Assembly (NCBI GenBank): GCA_021151805.1 | Contig: JAGKWN010000004.1 | Location: 14,657 to 78,656, forward strand | DNA length: 64,000 nucleotides | From: Cytophagaceae bacterium | GTDB lineage: Bacteria > Bacteroidota > Bacteroidia > Cytophagales > Cytophagaceae | Direction: 5' to 3' | The notes under the pieces: generated by a model | The model's input: only the letters and a program-made list of their open reading frames with translations | What the model was told of the DNA's origin: nothing | Database searches by the model: none | In this document: positions 51,502-59,888 of the stretch, piece by piece | Position numbering within the stretch: position 1 is the stretch's first letter | Layout: each line of letters starts with the position of its first letter | Translations under genes and position numbers: made by a program

Positions 51502-54069
51502 TTATTTTTTATGAAATTGCTTTCTGACGAATTTTTCAAATTCCACTGCGTGGAAAATGACCAAAGACATTCCGATGCATATTCCTAATTCAGTTAAAGA
51601 TAATGGTTGTGTTTTGAATATGGTATTCATAAATGGTACATATATCACAAACAGCTGTAGCAATACGGTTAGTGCTACCGAGCCAACTAATGGTTTATTG
51701 CTGAAGAATCCCTGCTGGAATAAATATGTTCTATCGCTCCGGATACTTAATACGTGTACCAGCTGTGATAGTGAAAGTACAGTGAATACCATTGTCTGCC
51801 AGGAATCAATGTGGTTCACGAGCGCATATTTTTGTGTAGCCAGTGTAACACCAGCCATCAGTATACCAACCCAAACGATGTGATAGCCGAGTCCATCAGC
51901 AAAGATGCTTTGTGACGGATGGCGCGGAGGTCTTTGCATAATATCTGATTCCGCTTTTTCATCAGCAAGTGTCAATGCCGGTAAACCGTCTGTTACCAAA
52001 TTGATCCATAAAATATGAATAGGTAATAAAGGCATTGGCATACCAAGTAATGGAGCCATGAAAATTGTCCAGATCTCAGCGCCATTGCAGGTCATGATAT
52101 ACTTTACAAACTTCCGGATGTTGTCAAAAATTCTCCGCCCTTCTTTTACGGCTTTAACAATGGTGGCAAAATTATCATCCAGTAAAATTACATCAGAGGC
52201 TTCTTTGCTTACATCCGTTCCGGTGATGCCCATGGCAACGCCTATGTTTGCTGATTTTAAAGAAGGCGCATCGTTCACACCGTCTCCGGTCATGGCTACA
52301 TAGTGTCCTTTTTCCTGTAGTGCTTTTACAATGCGTAGTTTTTGTTCCGGGGAAACACGTGCATACACAGAAGTTTTTTCAACCTGTTTCAGAAAATCTT
52401 CCTGCGATAAATGATTTAATTCCGCACCTGTCAATGAAAGACTGTTGTCATCCAGTATGCCGATCTGTTTTCCAATAGCCCGCGCTGTAGCCGGGTGGTC
52501 GCCAGTGATCATAACCGGTCGGATGCCGGCTGTTTTGCATTCCCGTATCGCCTGTTTGGCCTCTTCCCGTGGCGGATCCATTAGACCGGCAAGCCCGGCA
52601 AAAGTTAAATTCTTTTCAACTGTTTCGTAAGTGAAAGGCTCAGGCAGTTTATCCAGGATCGAATAGGCAAACGCCAGCACACGTATGCCTTTCGAAGCCC
52701 ATTCTTCAGATTGGTTTAACAAAAGACTTTTTTCATCTTCATCGGTCAGTGTTGCATACAAAGATTCACTTGCCCCCTTCGTAATCACTAAAAATTTATT
52801 GTTGAAATGATGAATGGTGGTCATGCATTTCCGGTCTGAGTCGAAGGGAAGTTCTGCAACCCTTGAATATTGATTGCTGAGTAAAATATATTTTTCGAAC
52901 GTGTGTTTATGGATAATATATTCAACCAACGCCAATTCTGTAGGTTCGCCAAATGGGGTATGACTTTCTGTAAATTTTACATCATGGTTGAGCGCCATGC
53001 TCATTTGCAGCACTGAAAGTGAAGAGGAGAGGCCTGCAATGGGCTGCTCATACAATTCAATCACCTTCATTTTATTTTGCGTAAGCGTCCCCGTTTTATC
53101 GCTGCAGATATAAGTTACAGAACCTAAGGTTTCAACCGCAGGTAACTTCCGGATCAGTGCATTCACTTTGGTTAGGTGTGAGGCTCCTTTAGAGAGTGCA
53201 ATGGTAATTAGTGCTGGAAGGGCTTCCGGAATGGCAGCAACAGCTAAGCTTACCGATAATAATAAAATGCTTAATGGTTCTTCGCCACGTAATACGCCAG
53301 TTGTAAAAAGCAGCAGGCAGATAAATAATATAATGTAGGATAAATTTTTTCCGAATTTCTGCATGCGGTATTGCAAGGGGGTGCTAACTTCATCCACATG
53401 TAGCATGTTTGCGATTTTCCCCAATTCGGTTTGCATACCGGTGCTGATAACAATACCTGTTGCCCTGCCATTGGTTATCAAGGTACCTTTGAAGGCCATG
53501 TTCACCTGGTCTCCAAGAGTAATGTTATCTTCTGTGAGGTCTGTGCTTATTTTGTCAACCGACATAGACTCGCCTGTCAGGGAAGATTCATCAATACGCA
53601 AGGTATGTGTGTCGATCAAACGGATATCTGCGGGAACAACGTTGCCGGCTTCCATTAGAACAATATCGCCGGGTACAAGTTCGGTGGAGGAAATGATACT
53701 GCTTTCATTATTACGGAGTACTTGTGTTTGCGTAGTACTCATTTTTTTTAATGCCTCCATCGATTGTTCCGCACGATATTCCTGTACAAATCCAATCAGC
53801 GCATTTAAAATAATGATGATAAGAATAATGATGGTATCTGTGAGATCTCCTACAATGCCAGAAAGCACCGCAGCCACAAACAGAATAATGATCATGATGT
53901 CTTTAAACTGATTTAAAAACAACAGCCAGGCAGGAACTTTCTTTTTCTCCTGTAATTCGTTATAACCATATTGGATAATTCTTTTCGCTGCTTCTTCTTT
54001 TGAAAGCCCATTGATGGAAGAGCCGAACTCGTTAAAAATTTTGTTTATGGAATCCTTATAATACGCCAT
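51502..54069 (-). CDS. P2-type cation-transporting ATPase (Ca2+-ATPase-like)
   Basis: An 855-residue P-type ATPase. Residues 1-50 form the cation-ATPase N-terminal domain. The actuator loop has D-E-S-S-L-T-G-E-S near 165, the fourth helix has A-A-I-P-E-A-L-P-A-L-I-T-I, the phosphorylation site is D-K-T-G-T-L-T with Asp324, and the hinge is M-T-G-D-G-V-N-D-A-P-S-L. The P-E-A-L-P variant of P-E-G-L-P, and the C-terminal four-helix domain, are typical of bacterial P2A-like calcium or mixed cation pumps. Heavy-metal binding domains are absent. It is expected in the inner membrane, exporting Ca2+ or another divalent ion; specificity cannot be read from the sequence. The quinone-reductase-like gene starts 8 bp downstream. 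Confidence 0.92.
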   Translation of the reverse strand: MAYYKDSINKIFNEFGSSINGLSKEEAAKRIIQYGYNELQEKKKVPAWLLFLNQFKDIMIIILFVAAVLSGIVGDLTDTIIILIIIILNALIGFVQEYRAEQSMEALKKMSTTQTQVLRNNESSIISSTELVPGDIVLMEAGNVVPADIRLIDTHTLRIDESSLTGESMSVDKISTDLTEDNITLGDQVNMAFKGTLITNGRATGIVISTGMQTELGKIANMLHVDEVSTPLQYRMQKFGKNLSYIILFICLLLFTTGVLRGEEPLSILLLSVSLAVAAIPEALPALITIALSKGASHLTKVNALIRKLPAVETLGSVTYICSDKTGTLTQNKMKVIELYEQPIAGLSSSLSVLQMSMALNHDVKFTESHTPFGEPTELALVEYIIHKHTFEKYILLSNQYSRVAELPFDSDRKCMTTIHHFNNKFLVITKGASESLYATLTDEDEKSLLLNQSEEWASKGIRVLAFAYSILDKLPEPFTYETVEKNLTFAGLAGLMDPPREEAKQAIRECKTAGIRPVMITGDHPATARAIGKQIGILDDNSLSLTGAELNHLSQEDFLKQVEKTSVYARVSPEQKLRIVKALQEKGHYVAMTGDGVNDAPSLKSANIGVAMGITGTDVSKEASDVILLDDNFATIVKAVKEGRRIFDNIRKFVKYIMTCNGAEIWTIFMAPLLGMPMPLLPIHILWINLVTDGLPALTLADEKAESDIMQRPPRHPSQSIFADGLGYHIVWVGILMAGVTLATQKYALVNHIDSWQTMVFTVLSLSQLVHVLSIRSDRTYLFQQGFFSNKPLVGSVALTVLLQLFVIYVPFMNTIFKTQPLSLTELGICIGMSLVIFHAVEFEKFVRKQFHKK

Positions 54070-54278
54070 AGTAAAAAGAGTTTGTAAAAGGTAAGATCTC
54101 AGCGGGTAAGATTTATATGAAATATAAGTACTTCCAGTGGAAATAAGAATAGAAGGAGCTTTTAAAGTGTGTAATATTCAGTAAGTTAGTATGTTGTGTC
54201 GGGTTATTTTATGGTAAAAAAGTGTATTTAGATGAAAAATCTATTTTTAGCCCGTAAAAAGCAAAAAATTATAATAGG

Positions 54279-54863
54279 CTAGAAGCGGGAATTCTGATAG
54301 TATTTTCTGCTTAAAATTAATTCTTCTACATCTTTGCTTACCAGATACCGGATCGATTTTCCGTTGTTTACAAGACTGCGGATATAAGTTGCGGAAATTT
54401 CTAAAAGTGGTGCGTCAACTAATTTTACTTTCGGGTGAGTACGCAATGTATTTTCTGAAGAATCGGGTCTTGGATATACATACAACTCATATTGAGCTAA
54501 AATCTGTTCATGATTTTTCCAGTTGGTGAACTGGTCTAGGTTGTCTTCACCAATGATCAGTACAAATGCATGCTGGGGGTATTTATCGCTGAGATAGGTA
54601 AGCGTATCGATGGTGTAACTGGGCTTAGGCAGGTTGAATTCGATATCACTGACTCTGAACGCCGGGTTGTCTGCAATAGCAGCGGCTACCATGTCATAGC
54701 GATCAAATTCGTGCAGGAGGGATTGATTTTTTTTGAAAGGATTCTGGGGGCTCACTACATACCATACTTCATCTAAGTCTGTTGTTTCGGCCATGGTATT
54801 GCCGATGATTAAATGACCAACATGGATGGGGTTGAACGAACCAAAGAATAAACCAATCTTCAT
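54279..54863 (-). CDS. nadD: Nicotinate-nucleotide adenylyltransferase
   Basis: A 194-residue protein of normal length, catalysing NaMN to NaAD in NAD synthesis. It has the nucleotidyltransferase start G-L-F-F-G-S-F-N-P-I-H-V-G-H-L (positions 4-18) with the H-x-G-H motif and W-Y-V-V-S-P-Q-N-P-F-K. The P-S-Y-T-I-D-T-L region and the late L-E-I-S-A-T-Y-I-R-S motif (the S/T-x-x-R ATP site) are also present. It is the last gene in the leftward sigma/anti-sigma/gmk/nadD run, 55 bp after gmk. Pairing of nadD with gmk is common in Bacteroidota as far as I recall. Confidence 0.95.
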   Translation of the reverse strand: MKIGLFFGSFNPIHVGHLIIGNTMAETTDLDEVWYVVSPQNPFKKNQSLLHEFDRYDMVAAAIADNPAFRVSDIEFNLPKPSYTIDTLTYLSDKYPQHAFVLIIGEDNLDQFTNWKNHEQILAQYELYVYPRPDSSENTLRTHPKVKLVDAPLLEISATYIRSLVNNGKSIRYLVSKDVEELILSRKYYQNSRF

Positions 54864-54918
54864 TATAAGGGATATCTATGAATTCTTATTTTCACCAGGA
54901 GTGATGAAAAACAGGCGA

Positions 54919-55491
54919 TTATTTTTGTTCAATAAAATTGTCGACTAGCTGGTGCGCCTTTACAAATGTCTCTTCCAGACGATCATTTACCAGTATTACA
55001 TCGAATTGATTCTGAAAAGAAGATTCAAATTTCATTTTTTTAAGTCTGGTTTTTAAACTCTCTTCAGATTCGGTATTGCGGTCAACCAAACGTTTCTGTA
55101 ATTCTTCCAGAGATGGAACTTTTACAAATACGGATAGTGCTTTATCTCCGAACTGTTCTTTTAAGCTTAAGCCGCCTTTTACGTCTACATCGAAAATAAC
55201 ATGTTTGCCCATGTCCCAGATGCGTTGTACTTCAGAGCGCAGTGTGCCGTAAAAGCGTCCGGGATAAACTTCTTCCCATTCAACAAATTCTTTATTTTGA
55301 ATTCTGCGTTTGAACTCATCTACAGAAAGGAAGTAGTAATCTTTTCCGTTCGCTTCTTTACTTTCGCGCATTTCTCTGGTGCAGGCAGAAATGGAGAAGC
55401 CAATGCGAGGGTCGGTTTGTAATAAATGCTGAACGATGGTGGTTTTACCAGAGCCTGAGGGAGCTGAAAAAATGAATAATTTTCCTTCCAT
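54919..55491 (-). CDS. gmk: Guanylate kinase
   Basis: A 190-residue protein of standard size that converts GMP to GDP with ATP. The P-loop is F-S-A-P-S-G-S-G-K-T-T-I-V (8-20). The GMP-binding region has S-I-S-A-C-T-R-E-M-R-E-S-K-E-A-N-G-K-D-Y-Y-F-L, and F-V-E-W-E-E-V-Y-P-G-R-F-Y-G-T-L and D-V-D-V-K-G-G follow. It is the third gene of the leftward run, starting 6 bp after the anti-sigma gene. Confidence 0.96.
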   Translation of the reverse strand: MEGKLFIFSAPSGSGKTTIVQHLLQTDPRIGFSISACTREMRESKEANGKDYYFLSVDEFKRRIQNKEFVEWEEVYPGRFYGTLRSEVQRIWDMGKHVIFDVDVKGGLSLKEQFGDKALSVFVKVPSLEELQKRLVDRNTESEESLKTRLKKMKFESSFQNQFDVILVNDRLEETFVKAHQLVDNFIEQK

Positions 55492-55497
55492 AAATAA

Positions 55498-55785
55498 TTA
55501 GCAATTTTTTTGAATATTTCCCCTGATGGAGTCAATAAGGCTGGGAGGAACAGGCCTTTGTTCTAATTTATGCTTGATTACTTCCTTAACCGATTTTTCG
55601 ATGTTATAGTGGTTATAACACGGGGCGCAATGTTCAATATGTTCCTGAAGATAGATCATTTCTTCTTTGGTCGCTTCACCGTCCAGAACCGAATTAAGCC
55701 TGCATAAGCAATCCTTGCAACAATAGCGTTGTTCGGCCTTCTTGCCGACTAATTTGTTTACAACCTCTTTAATAAAATCAATCAT
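55498..55785 (-). CDS. Zinc-finger anti-sigma factor (soluble)
   Basis: A 95-residue protein. It contains C-C-K-D-C-L-C-R-L-N-S-V-L-D-G-E-A-T and H-I-E-H-C-A-P-C at about 51-58, the H-x-x-x-C-x-x-C pattern of zf-HC2 anti-sigma proteins. There is no membrane helix, so it would act in the cytoplasm, possibly as a redox- or metal-responsive ZAS-type anti-sigma factor. It starts 5 bp after the sigma-factor gene, which it is presumed to control. The extra cysteine-rich stretch near residue 22-27 might add metal or redox sensitivity. The signal is unknown. Confidence 0.85.
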   Translation of the reverse strand: MIDFIKEVVNKLVGKKAEQRYCCKDCLCRLNSVLDGEATKEEMIYLQEHIEHCAPCYNHYNIEKSVKEVIKHKLEQRPVPPSLIDSIRGNIQKNC

Positions 55786-55790
55786 GCAGC

Positions 55791-56396
55791 TTAATCGTTT
55801 TTCTTTCTTTGATCTTTATAACCCATAGACTGGGCATATTCCTGTAATTTTTCCTTTAAAACATTACGCGCTCTGTGCAAACGTGAACGTACCGTTCCGA
55901 TAGGAATGTCTAATATTTTAGCCATTTCTTCGTATGTAAAGCCTTCCAGATCACATAAAATAATTATGGTTCTGAAATCAACATCTAAAGCATTGAGGGC
56001 ATTGGCAACTTCGTCACCAATCATATTGTTTAATGAATCTACACGTAAATCGCTCGTGATCGGTTCATTTACATCATCGGAATTGTAATAGGACTCTACC
56101 TCCTGATAATCGACCTTGTTCGGCTCTTTGGTCTTACGCCGATATTCATTTATAAAGGTGTTTTTCAGGATTCTAAACAACCATGCTTTGGCATTAGTTC
56201 CCTTTTCGTATGAATCAAAAAAACGATAAGCCTTCAAAAAGGTTTCCTGTACCAGGTCATTTGCATCATCTTCATCTAAGGTTAACCGGTAACCAAAGTT
56301 ATAAAGTGGTCCAATGAGGTGCATAAACTCCTTTTCAAAAAGGCTGTCTTTTTCTTCCTTACTTTTATATCTGGTTTTGGAATTTTGCTCCTCCAT
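55791..56396 (-). CDS. ECF-type RNA polymerase sigma factor
   Basis: A 201-residue sigma-70 family protein. Region 2 has F-M-H-L-I-G-P-L-Y-N-F-G-Y-R-L-T, D-A-N-D-L-V-Q-E-T-F-L-K-A-Y-R and A-K-A-W-L-F-R-I-L-K-N-T-F-I-N. Region 4 is L-D-V-D-F-R-T-I-I-I-L-C-D-L-E-G-F-T-Y-E-E-M-A-K-I-L-D-I-P-I-G-T-V-R-S-R-L-H-R-A-R. The linker between regions is long and acidic (V-E-S-Y-Y-N-S-D-D-V-N-E-P-I). It heads a leftward run with its anti-sigma factor, gmk and nadD. An imperfect palindrome lies upstream at 56417-56439, and a TAnnTTTG box at 56448-56455. The regulon is unknown. Confidence 0.94.
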   Translation of the reverse strand: MEEQNSKTRYKSKEEKDSLFEKEFMHLIGPLYNFGYRLTLDEDDANDLVQETFLKAYRFFDSYEKGTNAKAWLFRILKNTFINEYRRKTKEPNKVDYQEVESYYNSDDVNEPITSDLRVDSLNNMIGDEVANALNALDVDFRTIIILCDLEGFTYEEMAKILDIPIGTVRSRLHRARNVLKEKLQEYAQSMGYKDQRKKND

Positions 56397-56416
56397 TCAA
56401 TCAATATTGTCTATAT

Positions 56417-56439
56417 TTACAAACGCTATCGTTTTGTAA
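56417..56439. promoter_or_regulatory. Imperfect palindrome upstream of the sigma-factor gene
   Basis: The sequence ttacaaacg ctat cgttttgtaa reads as an inverted repeat apart from one extra T. It lies between the possible -7 box (56448-56455) and the start codon at 56396, and might be an operator. No further copies were found in the window. Confidence 0.35.
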
Positions 56440-56447
56440 TCTAATAT

Positions 56448-56455
56448 CAAATATA
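56448..56455 (-). promoter_or_regulatory. Possible -7 box for the sigma-factor operon
   Basis: On the minus strand the sequence is TATATTTG, matching TAnnTTTG, 51 bp before the start codon. No TTG at a suitable -33 distance was seen. Confidence 0.4.
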
Positions 56456-56497
56456 CACTTTTTTGTTAAAGTTGTAGAAAATGACTCAAGTCCTTTC

Positions 56498-57739
56498 ATG
56501 AAAATATCCCTTAAAAACCTACAGTCTCCATCCTTTCTGAATTACTGGTTTATAACTGCCGGAAGTATAGCGCTTACCGGAATCTTTTTTTCAAGAGCGA
56601 TGATCAGCATCGGAATGATTGGTATTGTACTGCTGTATTTTCTGAATGAAGGCTGGAAATTCAATCCGCTGAAGCAGAAGGGCGGCAAGGTTTTGTTGTT
56701 TCTGGCACCTATATTGTTTATCTATTTAATCGGCGGCTTATGGACTGAAGATTATGCGTACTGGCTTGAAAGGATCCAGGTTAAAATACCTTTATTGTTT
56801 TTACCTCTGGGTTTTATGGCCATGCAGGAAGTGGTAAACCGCAGGTCGGTTGATCTGCTTGTTTTACTGTTTATCAGCTTATGTACAGCAACAGCAATAG
56901 GTAGTTTCGTTTATTATCTCATGCACTACAAAGAGATAACGGAATCTTATAAGCATGCAAAAACAATTCCTACAATCATTGAACATATCCGTTACAGCTT
57001 GTTGCTTTCCATCGCATGCTTTGCTGCTGTGCAGGCATATACAAGCTCAACAATACTTTCTACACCGCTGCAGAAGCGCTTGGTGGCAGGTATGGGAATT
57101 TTTATTTTTATCTTCATTCACATTCTTTCTATACGCAGCGGTTTGCTGGCTCTGTATGCGACAGGCCTGGTTTGGCTGTTTATTAAAGTACTTGAAAGTG
57201 GAAATAAAAAATTATTATGGCTGATTCCGATTGTATGCGCCTTTCTCGTTTCTATGTATTTCTTTGTGCCATCACTGCATAACAAAGTAGATTACATGGT
57301 GCGTGATGTGAGCCGTTTTGTTACCGGTAAAAGCGTGAATAATTATTCAGACGGTAATCGCTTATTGTCTATGAAAATCGGTGCACAGATAGGAGCAGAG
57401 CATCCTGTGATTGGTGTAGGCAGCGGAGATGTGCAGCAGGCAATGAATGCGGTGTATCAAAAAGAATATCCGGATATTGATCAGCACAACTGGTTGATTC
57501 CACACAATCAGTTTGTGTATGTATTTACAGCCTTAGGTTTTACAGGGCTGATTATATTTCTGATCTGTTTGGTTTATCCGGCAACGCAGAAAGAGGTGCT
57601 GAACGATTTACTTTGCATAGCTGTATTGGTCGGTGCATATACTTCCTTCTTATCTGAAGCTACGCTTGAACTTCAGCAGGGAATTGTACTGGTGAGTTTG
57701 TTATTCAGCATCGCATATATTCGTATCGCTTCAAAATAA
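56498..57739 (+). CDS. O-antigen ligase (Wzy/WaaL-type) membrane protein
   Basis: A 413-residue polytopic membrane protein with about ten to twelve helices. It has the long periplasmic loop expected for this family, carrying G-V-G-S-G-D-V-Q-Q-A-M-N-A-V-Y-Q and H-N-W-L-I-P-H-N-Q-F-V-Y-V-F-T-A-L-G. The latter is the conserved H-N-x-F/Y-x-x-x-x-x-x-x-G segment of O-antigen ligases. It probably joins polymerised or single-unit surface sugar to lipid A-core or another acceptor at the periplasmic face. It starts the rightward pair with the polysaccharide deacetylase, next to the leftward glycosyltransferase run. Ligase and polymerase cannot be told apart by eye. Confidence 0.82.
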   Translation: MKISLKNLQSPSFLNYWFITAGSIALTGIFFSRAMISIGMIGIVLLYFLNEGWKFNPLKQKGGKVLLFLAPILFIYLIGGLWTEDYAYWLERIQVKIPLLFLPLGFMAMQEVVNRRSVDLLVLLFISLCTATAIGSFVYYLMHYKEITESYKHAKTIPTIIEHIRYSLLLSIACFAAVQAYTSSTILSTPLQKRLVAGMGIFIFIFIHILSIRSGLLALYATGLVWLFIKVLESGNKKLLWLIPIVCAFLVSMYFFVPSLHNKVDYMVRDVSRFVTGKSVNNYSDGNRLLSMKIGAQIGAEHPVIGVGSGDVQQAMNAVYQKEYPDIDQHNWLIPHNQFVYVFTALGFTGLIIFLICLVYPATQKEVLNDLLCIAVLVGAYTSFLSEATLELQQGIVLVSLLFSIAYIRIASK

Positions 57740-57743
57740 AAAT

Positions 57744-58856
57744 ATGACCTGGCTGATTGTTGGATGTATCTGTTTGATTTTATTTTTTGCATGCAACGGA
57801 CAAGGCGTGCCGATCTGGCTGTTTCATCAGGTGAATCCGGATTCAAACACAAAACCCGAACAACTGGAAGCATTCTTTAGTTACTTATCAAAGCAAGGAT
57901 ACAACACCTATACATTAAAGGAAATAGAGTCTTTTCGGAAAGCAAATCAAAAGCTTCCGAAGAAATCGTTGGTACTGACTTTTGATGATGGATACTACGA
58001 TAATTATTCCATCGTATTTCCGTTGCTTAAAAAATATAAGCTTAAGGCTATCTTCTTTGTGAATACACTTTTTATAAAAGAACAGGCTGACCGCAGTAAT
58101 CAAACCATTGAAAAATCTGATGTAGTAAATGCCGCGCTGATTGAAAATTATTTTCAGCAGCAGGATGCTACCAGCAATCAGTACTTTACCTGGGAAGAAA
58201 TGCGTGAAATGGAAGCGTCGGGTTTGGTGGATATTCAATGCCATTCACACAGACATGGAATGGTTTTTTCTGATACGATATTCAGAAATGTTGTGCAGGA
58301 AACTTTTACCTCTGCAGGCGATAACTTTGTACACAATGGTAATGCCCAGGCGGGCTTTCCCTTATTTAGAATGCGCGGCGAACTTTCTGCACAAGGTTAT
58401 ACGCTGGATACAGCGGGTAGCAATCTGTTTAAAGATTTCTTTCAAAAAAACCTGAACGGCAAACCAAAGAAAGAACTTGTTAAACAGGCACGCGGTTTTA
58501 TTACAAAAGATTTTGAAGCGCAGCACATACATCCATACACGGAAGCTGAATTTAAAACGCGGGTGGAAAAAGATATGAGTGAAAATATTACGCATATTGA
58601 ACACAACCTGCGCGATAAGAAAGCCATTGGTTTTGCCTGGCCATATGGACATCAGACAAAAATATCTATGCCCTGGATGAAGGCCTTAGGCATCAATTAT
58701 TTTTTTACCTGCAAGAAAGGTACAAACACTCGCAACTTGAATCCGGATTTTATTTACAGGATGGAGTTAAGAAAAGTAACCGCATCAAAGCTGATCTGGC
58801 TCACGAGAATCAATTCAAATATTGCATCTGGCTGGCTATACCGTTGGTTGAGCTAA
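57744..58856 (+). CDS. Polysaccharide deacetylase family protein (CE4-like), membrane-anchored
   Basis: A 370-residue protein whose first residues form a signal or anchor helix (W-L-I-V-G-C-I-C-L-I-L-F-F-A-C). The NodB-type catalytic motifs are present: L-T-F-D-D-G-Y-Y-D-N-Y (the two aspartates), I-Q-C-H-S-H-R-H-G (the histidine pair) and the later A-F-A-W-P-Y-G-H-like segment I-G-F-A-W-P-Y-G-H. These enzymes remove acetyl groups from N-acetylated sugars in a metal-dependent reaction. Its start is 4 bp after the ligase gene stop, and its end overlaps the convergent glycosyltransferase gene by 21 bp. A role in trimming a surface glycan is inferred from context. Confidence 0.85.
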   Translation: MTWLIVGCICLILFFACNGQGVPIWLFHQVNPDSNTKPEQLEAFFSYLSKQGYNTYTLKEIESFRKANQKLPKKSLVLTFDDGYYDNYSIVFPLLKKYKLKAIFFVNTLFIKEQADRSNQTIEKSDVVNAALIENYFQQQDATSNQYFTWEEMREMEASGLVDIQCHSHRHGMVFSDTIFRNVVQETFTSAGDNFVHNGNAQAGFPLFRMRGELSAQGYTLDTAGSNLFKDFFQKNLNGKPKKELVKQARGFITKDFEAQHIHPYTEAEFKTRVEKDMSENITHIEHNLRDKKAIGFAWPYGHQTKISMPWMKALGINYFFTCKKGTNTRNLNPDFIYRMELRKVTASKLIWLTRINSNIASGWLYRWLS

Positions 58857-59885
58857 GGATAGGAATAGCGCTTCGTACTGCTTTTGTATGGTCGTACTGG
58901 ATAATTCAGTAATAGCAAATGTGTAGGCGTCATTAATATATTCTGCTGAAGGATTTTCTAAGCAAGTATTTAAATGGTCCGCAATTTTTTTAGTGTCACC
59001 AACGTCTGCAAGATATCCTCTGTTTTCAACAAGCTCTTTTAAACCGCCAGCATTGGTACTCACTACAGGTACCTTATTCAGAAAGGCATCGATCACACTG
59101 CTGCCAAAGCCTTCGTTCCTGGAGGTCATTACAAAGACATCAAACATAGAGTAGAGCTCTTCAATGGCTGGAGTTTGTCCCGGGAAAAAGTATATGGATT
59201 CTAAGCCTTTGGTTTTTACAAGCTGTTCGATCGCATTTTTTAAGCTGCCGCTGCCAAAATGTAAAAAGATAAAATCATTGCGTTGCGCATGCAGCAGCGC
59301 AACGGATTCAACAAGTGTATACGGATCTTTTTCCGCTTCGAATGCTGCTATGGCTGCAATTATCTTTTTTCCTGTTTGTAAATAATTGCCGTATTCTTTT
59401 TGGATTCTGGCTGTATTGGGTTCTACAAAAACAGAAGCATCATAAATAACGTGTACTGGTGCTGTAATACCCGCTGCAGTCAGTTGTGATTTTATATAGG
59501 CTGATACAGTAGTAATGGCATGGGCTGCATTGTATTTCCATTTTGAAAATACAGAAGAAGGCGTTTTATAATGCCTTCTCGAAAAAATAATTTTTGTTGA
59601 ATGAAATGCTTTTGAAAGAGCGCAAGGGGTTAAGGATTTTGCTGTATGGGTATGGATGATATCAAATGATGAGGCATTGAAAATTAAATAAAACAACAAG
59701 TCAATAGTTGATGAAACAGTAACATGGGGAATATTTTGTTCAAGCGCTTTGGTATGCAGGGCAGAGTTTTTTTTGCAAAGCAGTGTAACTGTATGCCCCA
59801 GTTGAAGCAAACCTTCAACGGTCAGCAGTGTTTGCTTTTCACCTCCGCGCCAGCCACGCTCTGTATTTATTTCCAGTATGCGCAT
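58836..59885 (-). CDS. Glycosyltransferase family 4 (GT-B fold)
   Basis: A 349-residue glycosyltransferase. The start R-G-W-R-G-G-E-K-Q-T-L-L-T-V-E-G-L has the glycine-rich loop of GT4 enzymes, H-T-H-T-A-K-S-L-T follows, and the C-terminal half has G-S-G-S-L-K-N-A-I, L-Y-S-M-F-D-V-F-V-M-T-S-R-N-E-G-F-G-S-S-V-I-D-A and V-V-S-T-N-A-G-G. The E-x7-E-type motif (E-G-F-G-S-S-V-I-D) uses aspartate at the second position. It acts in the cytoplasm on a lipid-linked or nascent surface glycan; sugars are not known. It begins 3 bp after the next glycosyltransferase gene's stop on the same strand. Confidence 0.9.
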   Translation of the reverse strand: MRILEINTERGWRGGEKQTLLTVEGLLQLGHTVTLLCKKNSALHTKALEQNIPHVTVSSTIDLLFYLIFNASSFDIIHTHTAKSLTPCALSKAFHSTKIIFSRRHYKTPSSVFSKWKYNAAHAITTVSAYIKSQLTAAGITAPVHVIYDASVFVEPNTARIQKEYGNYLQTGKKIIAAIAAFEAEKDPYTLVESVALLHAQRNDFIFLHFGSGSLKNAIEQLVKTKGLESIYFFPGQTPAIEELYSMFDVFVMTSRNEGFGSSVIDAFLNKVPVVSTNAGGLKELVENRGYLADVGDTKKIADHLNTCLENPSAEYINDAYTFAITELSSTTIQKQYEALFLSLAQPTV

Positions 59886-59888
59886 ATT

